Below, one piece after another: positions 13,996 to 26,299 of a DNA stretch of 64,000 nucleotides. The notes beneath the pieces were generated by a model. The model had not been told where the DNA came from and did not search any database. It saw nothing but the letters and a program-made list of their open reading frames with translations. Origin of the DNA: Durusdinium trenchii (Eukaryota > Sar > Dinophyceae > Suessiales > Symbiodiniaceae); contig CAXAMN010003847.1 in NCBI GenBank assembly GCA_963970005.1, positions 313,162-377,161 of the forward strand, read 5' to 3'. Positions within the stretch are counted from its first letter, which is position 1. Each line of letters begins with the position of its first letter. The position numbers and the translations under genes are program-made.

Positions 13996-14310
13996 TCAAA
14001 GTCGGGATCCTCCCCTTTGCAACCACTCCAGAGGAGGTTTATCACAAGAAGCAAGCTTGCTTGTACCATCCCTACCCTTCGGATCCCTTCGGTTCAAATA
14101 GACATGCTGCATCATCATTGCTGTCATGCTGATACTGATGCCTGTAAAGAACTTTGCTTGGCAGTTCCTCATCATCCAAGTTCGCAGGGCCTTCTTCAAT
14201 GTGCAAGCATCGCGGAAAGCTGATGAACAGATATTGAGAATATCCTCACGCCAGTCCTTACACCAAAACCGACATCCATCGAGCGTCTTTTGCTGGTTCA
14301 GGGGCACCAT
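13996..14310 (-). CDS. Unrecognised exon-like frame (104 aa)
   Basis: The open frame contains TLDGCRFWCKDWREDILNIC and KKALRTWMMRNCQAK, with a Trp/Cys pattern typical of real protein. Possible splice ends lie near AAG|TTC. It sits just outside the left transposon copy in the spacer. I do not recognise it. Confidence 0.3.
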   Translation of the reverse strand: MVPLNQQKTLDGCRFWCKDWREDILNICSSAFRDACTLKKALRTWMMRNCQAKFFTGISISMTAMMMQHVYLNRRDPKGRDGTSKLASCDKPPLEWLQRGGSRL

Positions 14311-14839
14311 GTGTCACCAGGTGGCTTCCCCATCAAAGAAAGACCGATCCAGTCGGAGGGCCCGGGGTTTCTTACTGGCCAGAGTTTTGTGAATGGGATC
14401 AATGCAAGAAGGACATGTGACATGGGTAAACCACTAAGGAGGCGCAATCGCCACTTCTGTTCAATTTGTGCTTCACTTTTCTTTGCTCACAACAGGATAC
14501 CACCTATTGAGTTGCCTCATAAACCAAGCTGAACAGTTCAGATTGCCCTGTGAGCTGCCAAGTTCCTCGATGTTTGGGCTGTGTGCTGAATAACAAAATC
14601 CAACAACTGTTTCAAATCGTGCGGTCCCAGAAAGCTGCGCTGCCGCGTCGGCCGTTTTTGCAGCTGCTCTGAGCAATTTGAACAAGGAGGTCTCTAGCAA
14701 GAGCAGAAGAACAGGTGAATAGACTGAGACTGGTATTTGGTATAGTATAAGTTTCGGGTCGCTATAGATAGATTAGAGTTCAGATACATAGTTTCGCCCA
14801 TGTTTGAGAAGTTCCGCCTCATTTGTTTACCCGGTAGAC

Positions 14840-14969
14840 CTGCCTGGACCTGCCGATCGGGAGCACAGCTGATTCGGTGCAGCGGTTCTTCACACGTGGA
14901 GACAGCACCGTGGAGAGGTTCGTTTGGTTCGCCGCGAGCCCTACACGTTCTAGAAGCAGCGAGCTTGCC
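14840..14969. other. Exon-like segment of uncertain strand
   Basis: On the minus strand TTACAG|GGC to GCAG|GTCTACC is open (RARGEPNEPLHGAVSTCEEP). On the plus strand an overlapping frame with FTRGDSTVERFVWFAASP ends at a strong GTAAGTGG donor near 14971. Both cannot be right. No family recognised. Confidence 0.25.
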
Positions 14970-14999
14970 CTGTAAGTGGACTTGGAGTGAGATGTTGAG

Positions 15000-17900
15000 T
15001 GCTGAGAATGGGAGTGCAAGTATAGGAGGGTGAAATAGAGACCCATGGATGAACTCCTTAGACTGACTAGAGGATCTTAGAGGAAGTTTCTTGGACTCCG
15101 TGGAATTTGTTTGGAACCACTAGGTGTCGTTGTTTTCGTCATTTGCCCAGTTGCTCCAGTCACCAGCCAAAGCTTTACACGAATCCACGTGCAACATGTC
15201 CTCCGTGGGCCGTATGGATGGAGCCTTCTTCGTGTCAAGGCAACGGGTGGCACCGGGCACTGGTGAATTCGCTGGTCGATCTAACAGGTCAAGAGAGAGA
15301 GACCGAAATGCGGTCCTAACAACCCTCCGATCTGGCAGTGTCCTGGTATAAGTATCATGCCTAAAATAATCATAGAAGTGGTGCCTGACTGAATCACCTG
15401 CTTGGTTCTCAGAAAATGGTCATCCTTTGGGCCATGACATGCACTTCCATTATTTTTTTCCAGGGAGTGCAATTCTTTTGGGGGTTCGACCGACATGGCC
15501 ATGGGAATGGAACCAACACATTTGCGACGTCCTGATCATGTTACAGTTGCAATTCCTCGATATATAGCAAAGTGATGCAAAGTGTGTAAGGTTGGATTGA
15601 TACCTACACGGTGCCGACTACTGGCTGAAGGCGGCTGACCCAGGCAAAAAAAACAGACTGAACAAAAATAGTTATCAAAGGCACTTGTCACAAGACCACA
15701 TCCCTTTCGGAGATGAAGCAACGTTGCACACTTGATGGGGTTCCGATGGCAGTAAGCCGTTCCATGGCAGAAGCCGTTACTCTTTCCCGATCCGATGGCC
15801 AGGAATTTTGATGCCGGGCCCCTGCACCAAAAATTCCAGTTCTCCAAGATGTTGGCACATATTGTACCACTACATTGACCTGCCTGGTTTCTTTCTCCCC
15901 GAACTTTGAAGCCCTTTGGCCGCCTTTGGCCATGTGTCAAGGACGGAACTCTTGGCATGGTTGAACAGCACTTTCCAGCAACCTGGCAACTGTGTGAGGG
16001 CAACCTTTGCTTGGCGTTGTCGGAGCATATGGCGTGAACTGTTCGGGAGGCAACTTGCTTGATCCCAAGAATTACTGTAGGTGTCTGTCCAAAAAGAAGA
16101 GTTTGCAGGTCATGTCGAAACAGGCTGTGTTCTGCACAAGCCTGATAGTCTGACCAACTTGGTCGTGGAACCGATCCTTTGAGGGGGGACGTGCAGTCGA
16201 ACGAATCGTTCACGAATCGAACGTGATCAGAAGGTGAAGGTGAACTCTATGAGCTTCGTAGGTAGGTCTTTGTCCTGCATGTAGACTGTATGTGGGAATG
16301 TGTATTATTGCTAGCAGTTGTTCCTGAAATTTTGCATCCGTGATGATCATAGATCGTAGACTCCGTAGACCCTATCTTCCATGTTTTTGGTGGGTGCAAA
16401 TGCGAGATGATCCCCATGAGAAACACCGATGTGCGACACAACCAACCCTGGTGCGAATGCTCTTCCGTCACCCGAACACTCTGTGCCACGTCGCCCAGAA
16501 AACACCCTGGTCGGGTTCACTCTTTGTTTTTCTCAACAAACGGATGGGCGCTGAGGAACCGCATGGTTTTCACCAGGACAGGACTCCCCAAGGGGTCTCT
16601 ATTTATAGCCCCCGAAAAGAGGTTCATGGGTGACTCATTTCCCACCGGGGTTCTGGCACTTATGCTCGTGAGTAGAGAAAATAGGATGGCCCCCGGTTTG
16701 GATCCCTTTTTTTGAGGAGAAGATGTTTCTCACCATGGGTGAGTCAGGAGTTGTCCTAAGTTGATTTCGTCTCAATTCCTTCAACACCCCCGGAACACTT
16801 GGACAGAGCCACCGAAACTTGGAAGCACGCGACGGCTCAGGTTGAGTGTTGAGAAGGCGCGTGGTTCGAAGTGCTGTTTTTTGGGTGGTCGTAGATTGGA
16901 AGATAGAGCGGGCAACCCCAATTTGGATGCCTCTTTGGATGATCGACATAGACTCTATGAGCTCCGCCAATGCTTTCCAGGATTCACGGCAAATGTTTAA
17001 TGATTTCTTTGCAAACGACCAAAGTTCCATGAATAGATTCTGAATAGATAGAAGTTCTGAGGATTGACCATGGTCGCAAGATGCTGCTGTTTGCTTTGTT
17101 CGCTTCTGTTCACCGATGTGGGGAGATTGGCTTCACCGGGTGGAGGTTGGTGGCCGAGCGGTCCAATGATCCCCAGAGCCAGGGGCCAATTCAAGAGATG
17201 CAAGTGTTCATGGGATGTGGACATCCAGCTTTGCAGAGACCTGCCTCCCTTTCCAGCTTACCAAAAGCCCATCAAAAAGGCATGGTTGCCCGCCACTTTA
17301 GTTGAGAACTCAGGAGTTAAAGAACTTTTCTTTCCGCCGATCCAAACATCATAAAGGAATTATCAAAGATCAATCTACTCATGTCTTTGAACTCGAACTC
17401 TCCCTTTCTCCATGCTGTTGCAATCCATGTTCCGACCACAGCCTTCCGCCTCGCCTTCCGCTTGCTTTGCCCCGGCGCCTGGCGCCTGGCCTCTCACGCT
17501 GCGGGTCACCACTCTCACTCGGTCAGTGACTTGGTCAGGTGGAGCAATGCGCCAACGGCGCCGTCTACTGTCAGATCATCGATGCGTGTCATCCTGGAGC
17601 CGCTCGGCCCGGCCGTGGCCAGCTGGCCACGCGGAAGCGACGCGCACGCGCGTCAGCGGCGCCTTCGTTTTGGGAGACGAGGTTTGGGTGAGTGAACTGT
17701 GAGGACAGGTTTCTTGTTGCGGGGCAATCGCAGAGAACCCTTGTTCACGTCACGATCTTTCCAGTAGTAGCTCATGGCTTCAAAAGGGGCACGGTCCCGC
17801 CACTGGTTTGAGGCGGCAGATGCGGATGCGACAGGCATGTCAAACACAACAAACACATGGTGTGCGGTGCACAACTCACATGGGTGAAAGAGAGGGTGAC

Positions 17901-18387
17901 AAGAAATGAATTCAATCAGGCTCCATTCAAGTCTGTACTTGAGCTCACTGGTGTTCTGAACCTGGTCTCCACTCATGTTGCTTGTTTGATTTTGATCGCA
18001 CCCACAGCTGGAGTACATCCATCAAAGAACAAATGCATATACACCCTTGGTGTGCTGTGCAACAATTGCTCAACTTGAGCGCAGACAAACTGTCATGGAA
18101 GCCGGTTGCTTTGCAACCCGAAGCTTGGTCCTTGGTGTCCAGGTGTTTTTGCAGGTTCCTCCTTCAGCTTCTCATACCGGCAGTGCCAGATCTAAAGCTG
18201 GTGGAGGGCATCGTCGTTGCGAGCCCTCGCTGGAGCCCACTCATTTCGAGATTGATGTGATGTGTGATATTATCCTCGCTCAAATTGAAGCTGAACTAGG
18301 GTCTCTTCACATTGTCCAGACCCGACCGTTTGAATGCCGATCTCGGCTGTGGACTTTTGTTTCTTCTTATTTTTATTATTCTTACAA
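15000..18387. other. Spacer DNA without a supported gene
   Basis: The longest open frame is 15536-16213 on the minus strand (225 aa), which has no recognisable domain or clear splice signals. A GC-rich stretch at 17440-17680 is open in several frames and cannot be assigned. Otherwise nothing definite was seen. Confidence 0.4.
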
Positions 18388-19575
18388 TCATGTCATTCCA
18401 ATCCCAAGGAAGATGCCAAAGAGCATCGTGAAGAGGATCAGGGACATAACGTCAAGGTCATAGCTCTCGTTTTGGACTATTAGTTTGAGTCCAGTATGTT
18501 GCTCACGCTGGGATTTCAAGAGCCTCATTGCTTTTCCAAAAAATGTAGCTGGCAACACATTGAGGACGAGCTGGCACATGAACAGTTCGCTTCAAGTTCG
18601 CATACAGTTCGCATGTTCTTTTCTTCGCATCAGGATCTTCACATCGTTCACATCTGTCCTTTGGGGGGCATTTTCGCCGCATCGCTCGTTCGTGGATGCG
18701 TTCTGTCGTGTGCCTGGTGGATGCGAAGTCGGGTTACGTCCCGTTGACTCTCGGGTGCTGCGATGTCTTTTGTTAAGGCCATTATTGCATATGGGAAGGC
18801 GTTTTGGCGAAAAAAACGGCGTCCAAGTCCTTTTGGGGGCGAAGGTTGCTTGATCAGGCTGTTTTTGGTGATTTCAAGGGGTAGTTGGGTGAAAAGTTTG
18901 ACACTGTTCTACCTAGGTTCACGAGCACCGGAGGCTTCGGGAACTGAATTCACTTGCGAATGACATAGCTTAGCAAGAAAGGACACATCAGAAACAGGAG
19001 TGCACTAAATGCACACGAAACCTTGTTTACGTTGCGGTTTTCGTGTAACCACGTGAGTGATCATGACCGTTTGCCGAGGCTGTGAACATGAGGAAGGTGA
19101 ACTGGTCAGCGTGGAGACACAGAACAGCTTCAGGAGACACGCCACTTTCCATGTCCGTGGCACGGGCTAGTTTACACAAATCCGAAGGCATCAGGTAAAG
19201 TGTGATTACCCAACAATTGAATGGATCTCTGAAAGTTGCTTCATCATGTTGCATCCAAAACCAGCCTTGGTATTTGCTGGAACCTGGATGATACTGAGAC
19301 CACGGTGCCCAGGACTCGTGCCACCGCGATCCACGTGCCGTCGATCATGTGCTCAAAGGTCTTAGCCAGACCGTCCATGGGACTGGAACAAACCAGCCCG
19401 ATGTTGGCCGATATGCCAGTCCCATGGATGGTTTGCTTGATGTGTTCGGATTCACCTTCATGGGTGTCCTGCAGCTCTGAAAACCCAGGTCCAGATCAGT
19501 GTTGTTCTCCTTGGAGGAAACAGAAGAGAGCAGCATGGTTGGAAAGACGACCTTTGAACCTGTACCACAGCAAGG
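18388..19575 (-). CDS. Unrecognised multi-exon gene with a C-terminal membrane segment
   Basis: Two exons join in frame: 19468-19284 (QDTHEGESEHIKQTIHGTG, then MIDGTWIAVARVLGTVVSVS) and 19228-19068 (FNCWVITLYLMPSDLCKLAR, then SPEAVLCLHADQFTFLMFTA), separated by a clean 55-nt GT-AG intron. A terminal exon, 18570-18388, follows acceptor TGCCAG and ends SLILFTMLFGIFLGIGMT then TGA; the last 19 residues are a membrane helix. At least one exon between 18570 and 19068 is missing from this model because the phases differ. An upstream frame (RFKGRLSNHAALFCFLQ, about 19515-19575) probably belongs to it. No family recognised; the role is unknown. Confidence 0.5.
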
Positions 19576-19704
19576 AAGGTTGCAAGGTAGCTTCATTGAA
19601 ACCCAAACACAACCTGTTTGTGACTGACATATGACTCCCCATCAGTTGGGGTGGTTGAAAAGGGACCCATCTATCCCCTACAACTCGAGATGTTCATTTC
19701 ACCC

Positions 19705-19725
19705 GGTCAGACTGAACTTGTAGGA
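19705..19725. repeat. Dispersed repeat member (partial)
   Basis: GGTCAGACTGAACTTGTAGG matches the 3' half of the repeat at 23101-23140 with one difference. Confidence 0.45.
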
Positions 19726-20100
19726 CTTCGTAGAGTAATGAGTAAAACACACCCGGGAAGAGACCCACATGGAACCTGAAAACCACTGGGTTGTAGAGGG
19801 AAATCGTCTTCCAAAGGTCCACTTTCAGGTTCCATGTTAAGTTTCCTGCATGTAGAGCGAAATATACCAGACATGATGGGCCGACAATCATTCATTGGGA
19901 GATGATGGGCCGACCGTGGGCTGTTTGGTGCGAAAAAAAAAGGGAGCTCAACTTCGCTCCACCGTGAAGACCCACTAGGAAGATGCCAATTGGGAGGTGC
20001 TGGTAAGTCCGGGGGATGGAAGTTTTGGAGCCCCAAAGTGTTCTTCTTTTAGTTTCAGTAAGAACCTCATGTCACTGGGTCCGGTCAAAAAATTCTCGGT

Positions 20101-20141
20101 CAAGGACCAGGTTCTACTTGGTGGTCCTTGGACTGGCAGGG
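20101..20141. repeat. Dispersed repeat member (diverged)
   Basis: It begins AAGGACCAGGTTCTACTTGG and ends GGACTGGCAGGG, following the order of the repeat at 23101-23140 with several differences. Confidence 0.4.
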
Positions 20142-22509
20142 ATATATTATATATATACATAGTTGCAATACTATAGAAATGTAGACTGTAGACTCTAGAC
20201 AGTTGATGAATAAAGCCCGCCAATTTGGATTGTAGACCCCCTCCATTGATTCCTCAACAGTTTGACATGACAGCTTGGATCCACGGGAGGGATCTGGCAA
20301 ACTGATTCTGCTCAGGCTCGAGATGAACATCAATGCATTCCGAATTACAAGGCCAGCCTGGTTTTGCTTCGGGCGATTGTTATTTTCACATATGTTCCCT
20401 ATGCATTTGCATCAAGTTTTCTTTCACTGGTTCGGTCACCGCAATGAGAACGAATTGCGAACCTTACGGTAAGCTTCCGCCTCAAATCTTGCTACCATTG
20501 TGTGTGTGTGAGGTTCTTTGCTTTTGAAGGTTCATCTTGCGGAATGAGCACACACACAGCGTAAAACCACTCCAAAGTGAAAAGAATACTGGCGCGAAAA
20601 TACTCCCGAAAAAGGCGGAACGATCGGGAAAAAAGAAAACACGGCAATAAGTAGGGAAAAAACATGCAAGTTTCCTGCTAAAAGGCAGGAGTTCAAACAC
20701 AATGTTGTTGAAGGGCTTGAGTCATACGTTGCAGCCCCTTGTGATTTCTTTTTTGAATAAAACATAATATCATTAGAACTTAGAACTGTCAAAATCGCCC
20801 TTGGTGAGATCTTGAGATGCGAAGCTATGTCCTTGCAGAATGACGGGCGATACGCAATATCATGAAAGAGACAACCTAGCTGGTGGCGTTTAGGCAGCGG
20901 TGATGGCTTTTGGAAGGCTGCGTTGAAAATTCCTTGGCCGCGGATATTCCTACCTACAACTATAACGCGGATTTGCCGTACATCCGCGAATCTTCCCGGG
21001 GAAGTTGGGCTGAGGCAAAAGTGCTTGCCCCTTGACTTCCAGATATGATATGTTTGATGTGTTTCAGTGTTTCCCGGTTTCTTCAGCAAATCCAAGCTGG
21101 TTCTTTTGCGAGTTCAAAGAGACGAACCCCCCAAGACGTTCGAGGCGACCGTCGGCGACCGTGTGTCCTAGAGCGAACCCCTTTCGCATCCTCAAAGGTC
21201 CGATGTGACGTCAGGCTCCATTCGTTCCAACGATGTTTTTGATCCACTGGATGGTGGTTTGAGATTTTGTTACTTTCCGTCTTTACTTGTGATGATTCAA
21301 CCCGCTGACCAAATCTGACCAATATTTTGAAAGTGGGTCGAAACCACCAACCAGATCCATATGACGCATTATATAATCCCAGAAAGCTCGGTTGCTATCA
21401 GAACCAAAAAAAGTTGCTTAGTCCGTGCACCTTTTCCAGACGCTCCATTCATGGAAGTTTCACCTACTACTACTCATTGACCGAAGACCCACTCCCAACT
21501 GGCGGGTACATATCTGGAGCTATATATTGACAGACAGCCGGGCCTTGGCTGCAGGTCCTGCAACAAGCCTTCAGTAAGGTGGGCATCGATCGCCACATCG
21601 AGGCCCAGCATCACACGTCACGTCCTGAAGAAACGCGAGGTCTTGGGCGACGGAGTTCATGCAGGCCTAAGCACAAGCTAGCTTGTCACGTGGGGATCAC
21701 TTGCAAAACCTTTGTGGGGATTGGGGACACCCACTACAAACTACCAACAGGTGGAACAATGTTAACCTGTATAATATTCCAGCGAAACAGGCAATCCGAC
21801 AGTTTTGGGAACCTGGTGCACTACTCGTAGTATGCCCGGTGAAGCTTGGGGAACCCCACAACCAGGATCAAACAGGCGGGTTATAGCGCGAGGCCCAAAT
21901 GCTTCGAATATGTCAATGTAACAAAACCACGCCTTCATGAAATCTACCCCAAAATAGTATAAAATAGTGCTTGCATGAGATCACTATCAATCAAACAACC
22001 AATATCAGTAAATCAATCAAATCCAATCCAATCTGCCTTTGTGGACCCCTGAAATCTGTCCTTTTGCCTTCAGGTGGACAAGTTGGTGCGAGGGAAGTAC
22101 CAAGACAACTTGGATTCTTGGCACGATTGACACGCATGGGATCACGAGGATCGCGCAGATCGCACGCAGAGCTGGTTCGGTATTCCCAAGCGGTGGTCGA
22201 GGGAATACATATACTGTAGTCCCGAGCCATGCGCATGTGGTATCAGAGACAAGGGTACTTTCTGGCACCTGTGGGTTTGCAGCGTGGACTGTGCTTGATT
22301 CTCTTTCAAAGTTCCCCTCAATGCGGAGACTTGGCTCGGTAAGAGTGATGACAATCAGCTGCGAGCTCGATGCACAGCCGACAAGCGAGGGATTTGGACA
22401 GGTTTTGTGATACATCAGTTACTGTATATTTATGTTTGTATTATGTATATTATAATTATTATATATTAGATTCTTATATGATTATATGGTAAATATTTTG
22501 TTAAGCTTC

Positions 22510-23068
22510 TCAGATGAACACCCGGTTTGTAAAATCCGCGGGGTTTTGATCTGTTTGGAGTACTTTCAAGAAGTCCTCCTCCAAAAACCAAGTCCAGATC
22601 GGCCGGTTTTGGGGTGATGTTTCTTCGCTGGATGACTCGACTTTTTTTTCTCCACCATGTGAAACAGATGTCGAGCACCCAAAAGTTCTGCTCGCTTCCA
22701 CCACCCCGAACGGTTCTTTATTTACAACCCGACGTTCCTGGGTTGGCGTGACTGGCGGGTGGAAGACTTGGAGGTTCCCGAACTGGATGACTTCCCCGAA
22801 CTGCATGAGGAAGATGACTTTGATGACTTCTACTTACTGTATATAGTTTTTTTTCTTCGGTTCCTGGAGTCCATCAGTCCAATTCCACGCAGAAAACCGA
22901 TGGCACTCAGGAAATGCTTCAATGGATCAAGACCTACTTTGAGCGGACGTGTCATGGTCCGGGTGGGACCTCCCAGTTGAGGGCGTCAACGGGGGGGACC
23001 CGGAGCGGGTCAATGGATGCGCTCAGATCGTCCAGCGAGGTCGAGTCCAGGATCTCGTTGTACTGGAC
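22510..23068 (-). CDS. C-terminal two exons of an unrecognised host gene
   Basis: The exon 23068-22970 (33 codons, acceptor CCAG|GTCCAG, donor GAG|GTCCCA) reads QYNEILDSTSLDDLSASIDP then LRVPPVDALNWE. It joins in phase to the terminal exon 22800-22510 (FGEVIQFGNLQVFHPPVTP, later SSSEETSPQNRPIWTWFLEE), which ends NRVFI then TGA. The sequence is acidic and ordered-looking. Upstream exons lie at higher coordinates and were not identified. A copy of the dispersed repeat (23101-23140) sits in the upstream intron. I do not recognise the family. Confidence 0.5.
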
Positions 23069-23100
23069 CTGGTATGACCAGACATATGGTTCACTAATGT

Positions 23101-23140
23101 AAAGGACCAGGTTTTACTGGGTCAGACTGGACTTGTAGGG
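23101..23140. repeat. Dispersed 40-bp repeat, reference member
   Basis: The unit starts AAAGGACCAGGTTTTACTGG and ends GGACTTGTAGGG. A second good copy is at 47538-47575, and poorer ones are at 19705 and 20101. Confidence 0.55.
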
Positions 23141-23476
23141 CCAGGGGATTGTTCATACAGTGCTTGTTCGTTTTTCCTTGTTTTTTTTTCCAAGTACTGT
23201 TCCATAGAGCTAAACAGACTAAACAGGAACATGATGGAAAATCCACTGGGATTCTTGGGGTTCCTCAGGTCACATGCCTTCAAACAGGTCCATGGAGGGC
23301 GATCCAGGTCTCAGGTGAATTGGCCCTGCTCGAGCTGGGCTTTCCCTGTTCAGGTGGCTTGTTTCCATCTATTTTGGACTGCTACCTCTTGCTGGTCCGG
23401 TGGGACCGAGTCAAAACGCTGCTTCCGAACCATCTCATGGGGCCCCTGTACGTGGGTCTGAGCTCCTTACCCTCAG

Positions 23477-23606
23477 ACCCGGTGCCGCCCGGGCCGATGC
23501 CCGTCCAGGTGCGGACTACGTGGCGGCGGCCCGACGCTTCACCGAGAACCTGCCGGACTGGGCGAGGACCAGAAAGCGACGAAACAGACTGGACCGAGTG
23601 AAGTGA
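23477..23606 (+). CDS. Possible terminal exon, GC-rich, strand uncertain
   Basis: After acceptor CCTCAG the plus frame reads ADYVAAARRFTENLPDWART and ends in a basic tail, RKRRNRLDRVK, at TGA. The minus strand is also open and ends at a good GTAAGGAG donor, so the strand is not settled. No family recognised. Confidence 0.3.
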
Positions 23607-23860
23607 AGTGTGGGTGAGGGACGGTGCAGCGACCAATGCTGAGAACAGGTCGCTCAAGCCCAACGCAGCTTTTCTGCGACTGCAGCAAGGCAATTTTGTG
23701 AAGTACTTGTAGTACTTTTGGATTCCTTCCCATCCCCTCTCGGACATGGTAAGTCTAAGACCTCTGAAAAACATTGAAAAACGTTTGGGGTAAGCGGCCG
23801 GGAGTTGGGGATGACAGTCGGTGTAAGACTTGCGAGGTTTGAGTGTATATTTATTCAATC

Positions 23861-23890
23861 CAACCTAATAGCGATGGCCTCCAATTCTAA
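23861..23890. repeat. Member of the CCAACCTA-GCGATGGCCTCC repeat family
   Basis: CCAACCTAATAGCGATGGCC recurs at 28861-28917 and, in reverse orientation, at 61619-61647. Confidence 0.45.
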
Positions 23891-23967
23891 TAGATACATT
23901 GCAGTATCATTGCACACGTAAAACCCCGATGTCACATGATTGCTCAGATCATACAATGCCATACAAT

Positions 23968-24081
23968 ACCCAGACACTCCATGCATTGGAATACTTGCCT
24001 ACATTCCAGTACATTCCTACATTGGGGTGGTTGACCCAGGGTCACTTTGGTATGTATTCCAGTCCCAAGGAGTGTTTGGGT
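23968..24081. mobile_element. MITE-like element, about 114 bp
   Basis: The ends ACCCAGACACTCC and (reverse) ACCCAAACACTCC are inverted repeats, and the similarity continues inward through GGAATAC. The interior shares CTACATTGGGGTGGTTGA with the element at 53031-53152. No coding capacity. Confidence 0.5.
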
Positions 24082-25502
24082 TATGTTATATACGTGGGTC
24101 CAGCACCACCTGGGTTCACGCCCGGTGAGTCAAACAACAGGTGAAATGAATGCAGTTTGAGTGTCATTTGGAACCACCCCTTGTTGTCAAGCCCAGTCCA
24201 CCATCAACCCCAAAACAGACACAGAACATGCATTCCAAAGTTGTGCAAATCATTATTACATGTTGTTACACTGAGAAATCCCTTTTTTGCGACGCAGCCA
24301 AGTTACAGCTTCACCTCTCCAAGAGAACCCAAGAAAAACACCTAGCATCCTATCATCCTACGATTGAAGCCTTCAACGATATCACACAGTTAATCATATC
24401 ATATATATACATATATTCTCATATATATGAACAAGGCATCCATGTTTGGTGCAGTATCTCCATATGTGCTGTCTACTCTACAAACCCAACCCCTTTGCCC
24501 CAGCTGGACCAGGCCCGGCGCGCCGGGCGCGCCGCAACGCCGAGCCTCCACCGACTCAAAGCCTCGACTCGCGAGCGGCCCAGAGGAGGGGAAGGATGGG
24601 AGATGGGAGACCAGCCAAGCAGAAGGGTAAGATAGGGTAAGTTGATGGCCGGTCTCGGAGCCTTGCCAGCACATAAATATGGCTGAGGAGCACAAGGATG
24701 TCACAATTGCTGCTAGAGAGTAAGTAGACTGTTGACTTCAACCTCCTGTCTCCAGATGCATTGTAGATCTCCGGGCCTGAGAGGTCTACACTTCACGAAA
24801 CTCGTCCATTTGGTCGGTGGTTTGACATAAATAGAGTTTAATATGTTCGAATACACATGACAAAAAGAAACTGAGTGTCTTTTTGACCATGCACCAGTGG
24901 GTGAAGTTTGGGTTCTAAGCATCTCTATTCTTGAGACCCGGGCTGATTTTCTTGCAGCCTCAATTAACAGAAACAGCATACAGCACCCGCGCAGGCGAGC
25001 ATTTTGTATTCATGCGAACTGTCTATTGCATGTGTTGATCGAAGGTGCCACCTGCCTTGCATACGTTGCCAAACCCACCCCTATGATCCGTATGCATGTG
25101 GACGGAGAATCTTGATGAATGACCCTTCATTATGAAGAGGCTTTTTTTGCAATCCAAACGAGGGTTTTATTCATCAATCTTCTACACTAGTTCTTTATTT
25201 CGCATTAGTTCTCTGCAATTGTAGCTTTTTGGACCAGGATCAGGATAGGGAGACCCCATCCCATTAAAAGATGGAGGTCAAGCGATCCATGTCCATGTTT
25301 GTTTGGCTCATGTTGTTGCGAAGCGCAGAGGGCTTCACTTAGTGTCATGCTCGAACGCTATTTGCAGACACCAGTTCCGTTAGAAACAAAACACGACAAG
25401 CATTTGGCAGTGAACTGTCGCGCTAGGTTCGACATTGCCACCACAGTCCTGAAGTGCTCCACTATATATGTTGCATGTCAAGTTACAGTAAAACTTGTTG
25501 AG

Positions 25503-26140
25503 TCAGCTAATGCTTGAGTTGGTACAACTTAACTTTATATAAACATCAATAGAAGACCCATCAAATAAATACATTTACTGTTTACTGCTGTAGCACCATC
25601 TTCTTACAATTTCCATTATACAACACTCTATCGAAACATCATGTTTCGAAGTAGTAATAGGTGGAGGTTCTGATGTTAAATTTGAAACAATTACACTGCT
25701 GTAGGAGGTTGTGTTTTCAAAGTTTCTAGAATAACCAAAATCGTGACTTAACCATAGATTTGTATACAATATTTATTGTGATTGTAGATTGTCTCTGTTA
25801 AAACTGCCTGGATTCAGATACCGTGAAGCCGTAAAATCAGTTTCATATGTTATTAATTTTCTAAAATGTGGTTGTTACATGTATCCTTCTAAAAATACAT
25901 AATTATATATATATATATAGTCAGATGTATTATTTCTTGCGACACCTATTGAAATATCGTGAACCCAATATTGATCTAAATGAACAATTCTAAATGGTGT
26001 ATTTGTTAAAGTTCAATTAACATAGCAATATACATTATATCTTGATTTTACTACAACTGCTACGTGAGCCCATTGATAAACTAACAGTTGATATACTGTG
26101 AAACTAAGTAACAGTAACATCTTGATTGAGCTGTCATACA
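25503..26140 (-). pseudogene. AT-rich, stop-interrupted LamG/concanavalin-like reading frame
   Basis: One minus-strand frame stays coherent for about 210 codons with four internal stops. It contains VYQWAHVAVVVKSRYNVYCY, then (after TGA) TLTNTPFRIVHLDQYWVHDI, then YNYVFLEGYM and a stretch with ITYETDFTASRYL. The order Gln-Trp-x-His-Val-Ala-Val-Val, Tyr-Val-Asn, Trp, Ile-Gly and Phe-x-Gly-Tyr is that of LamG/pentraxin-type jelly-roll lectins. The internal stops are TGA once and TAA three times. Base composition is much more AT-rich than the surroundings. It could be a decayed insertion of foreign DNA, a decayed host exon, or DNA from an organism with reassigned stops. The upstream limit is approximate. 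Confidence 0.4.
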
Positions 26141-26299
26141 ACCTCCTCAACGGTAACGGGCCACTGTCAGGTCTTTGCCGGCGGCCCCACTGGCTGAGTT
26201 TCGACCGCCGATCGAATTGAGGCCTCCACGGGCGTGCTGAAGAACCGGGTGTGGCAGCCTGGGAAGCGGCCAGACTTGCTGGCTCATGGCACATGCATG

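Larger units (their letters stand above)
19580..22505. other. Spacer DNA without a supported gene
   Basis: It contains two members of a dispersed repeat (19705-19725 and 20101-20141), a short AT run near 20145-20160 and an AT-rich stretch at 22425-22500. Several open frames of 60-190 aa were read but none showed a recognisable domain. Confidence 0.4.
23607..25502. other. Spacer DNA without a supported gene
   Basis: It holds the MITE-like element at 23968 and a GC-rich patch (24505-24600) open on both strands. No recognisable domain or secure exon was seen. Confidence 0.4.

Noticed and set aside
15536..16213. 225-aa minus-strand open frame as a gene
   Set aside because: No domain, no biased composition and no neighbouring exon signals. 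Such lengths arise by chance in a window of this size.
17145..17230. tRNA-Leu/Ser-like start (GTGGCCGAGCGGT)
   Set aside because: No T-arm, anticodon stem or acceptor pairing could be found downstream.
17400..17700. GC-rich overlapping plus-strand frames
   Set aside because: Several frames are open only because GC-rich sequence lacks stop codons; no motif supports any of them.
25503..26140. Mitochondrial DNA insertion
   Set aside because: The reading frame does not resemble cox1, cob or cox3; the lectin-like pattern fits better.
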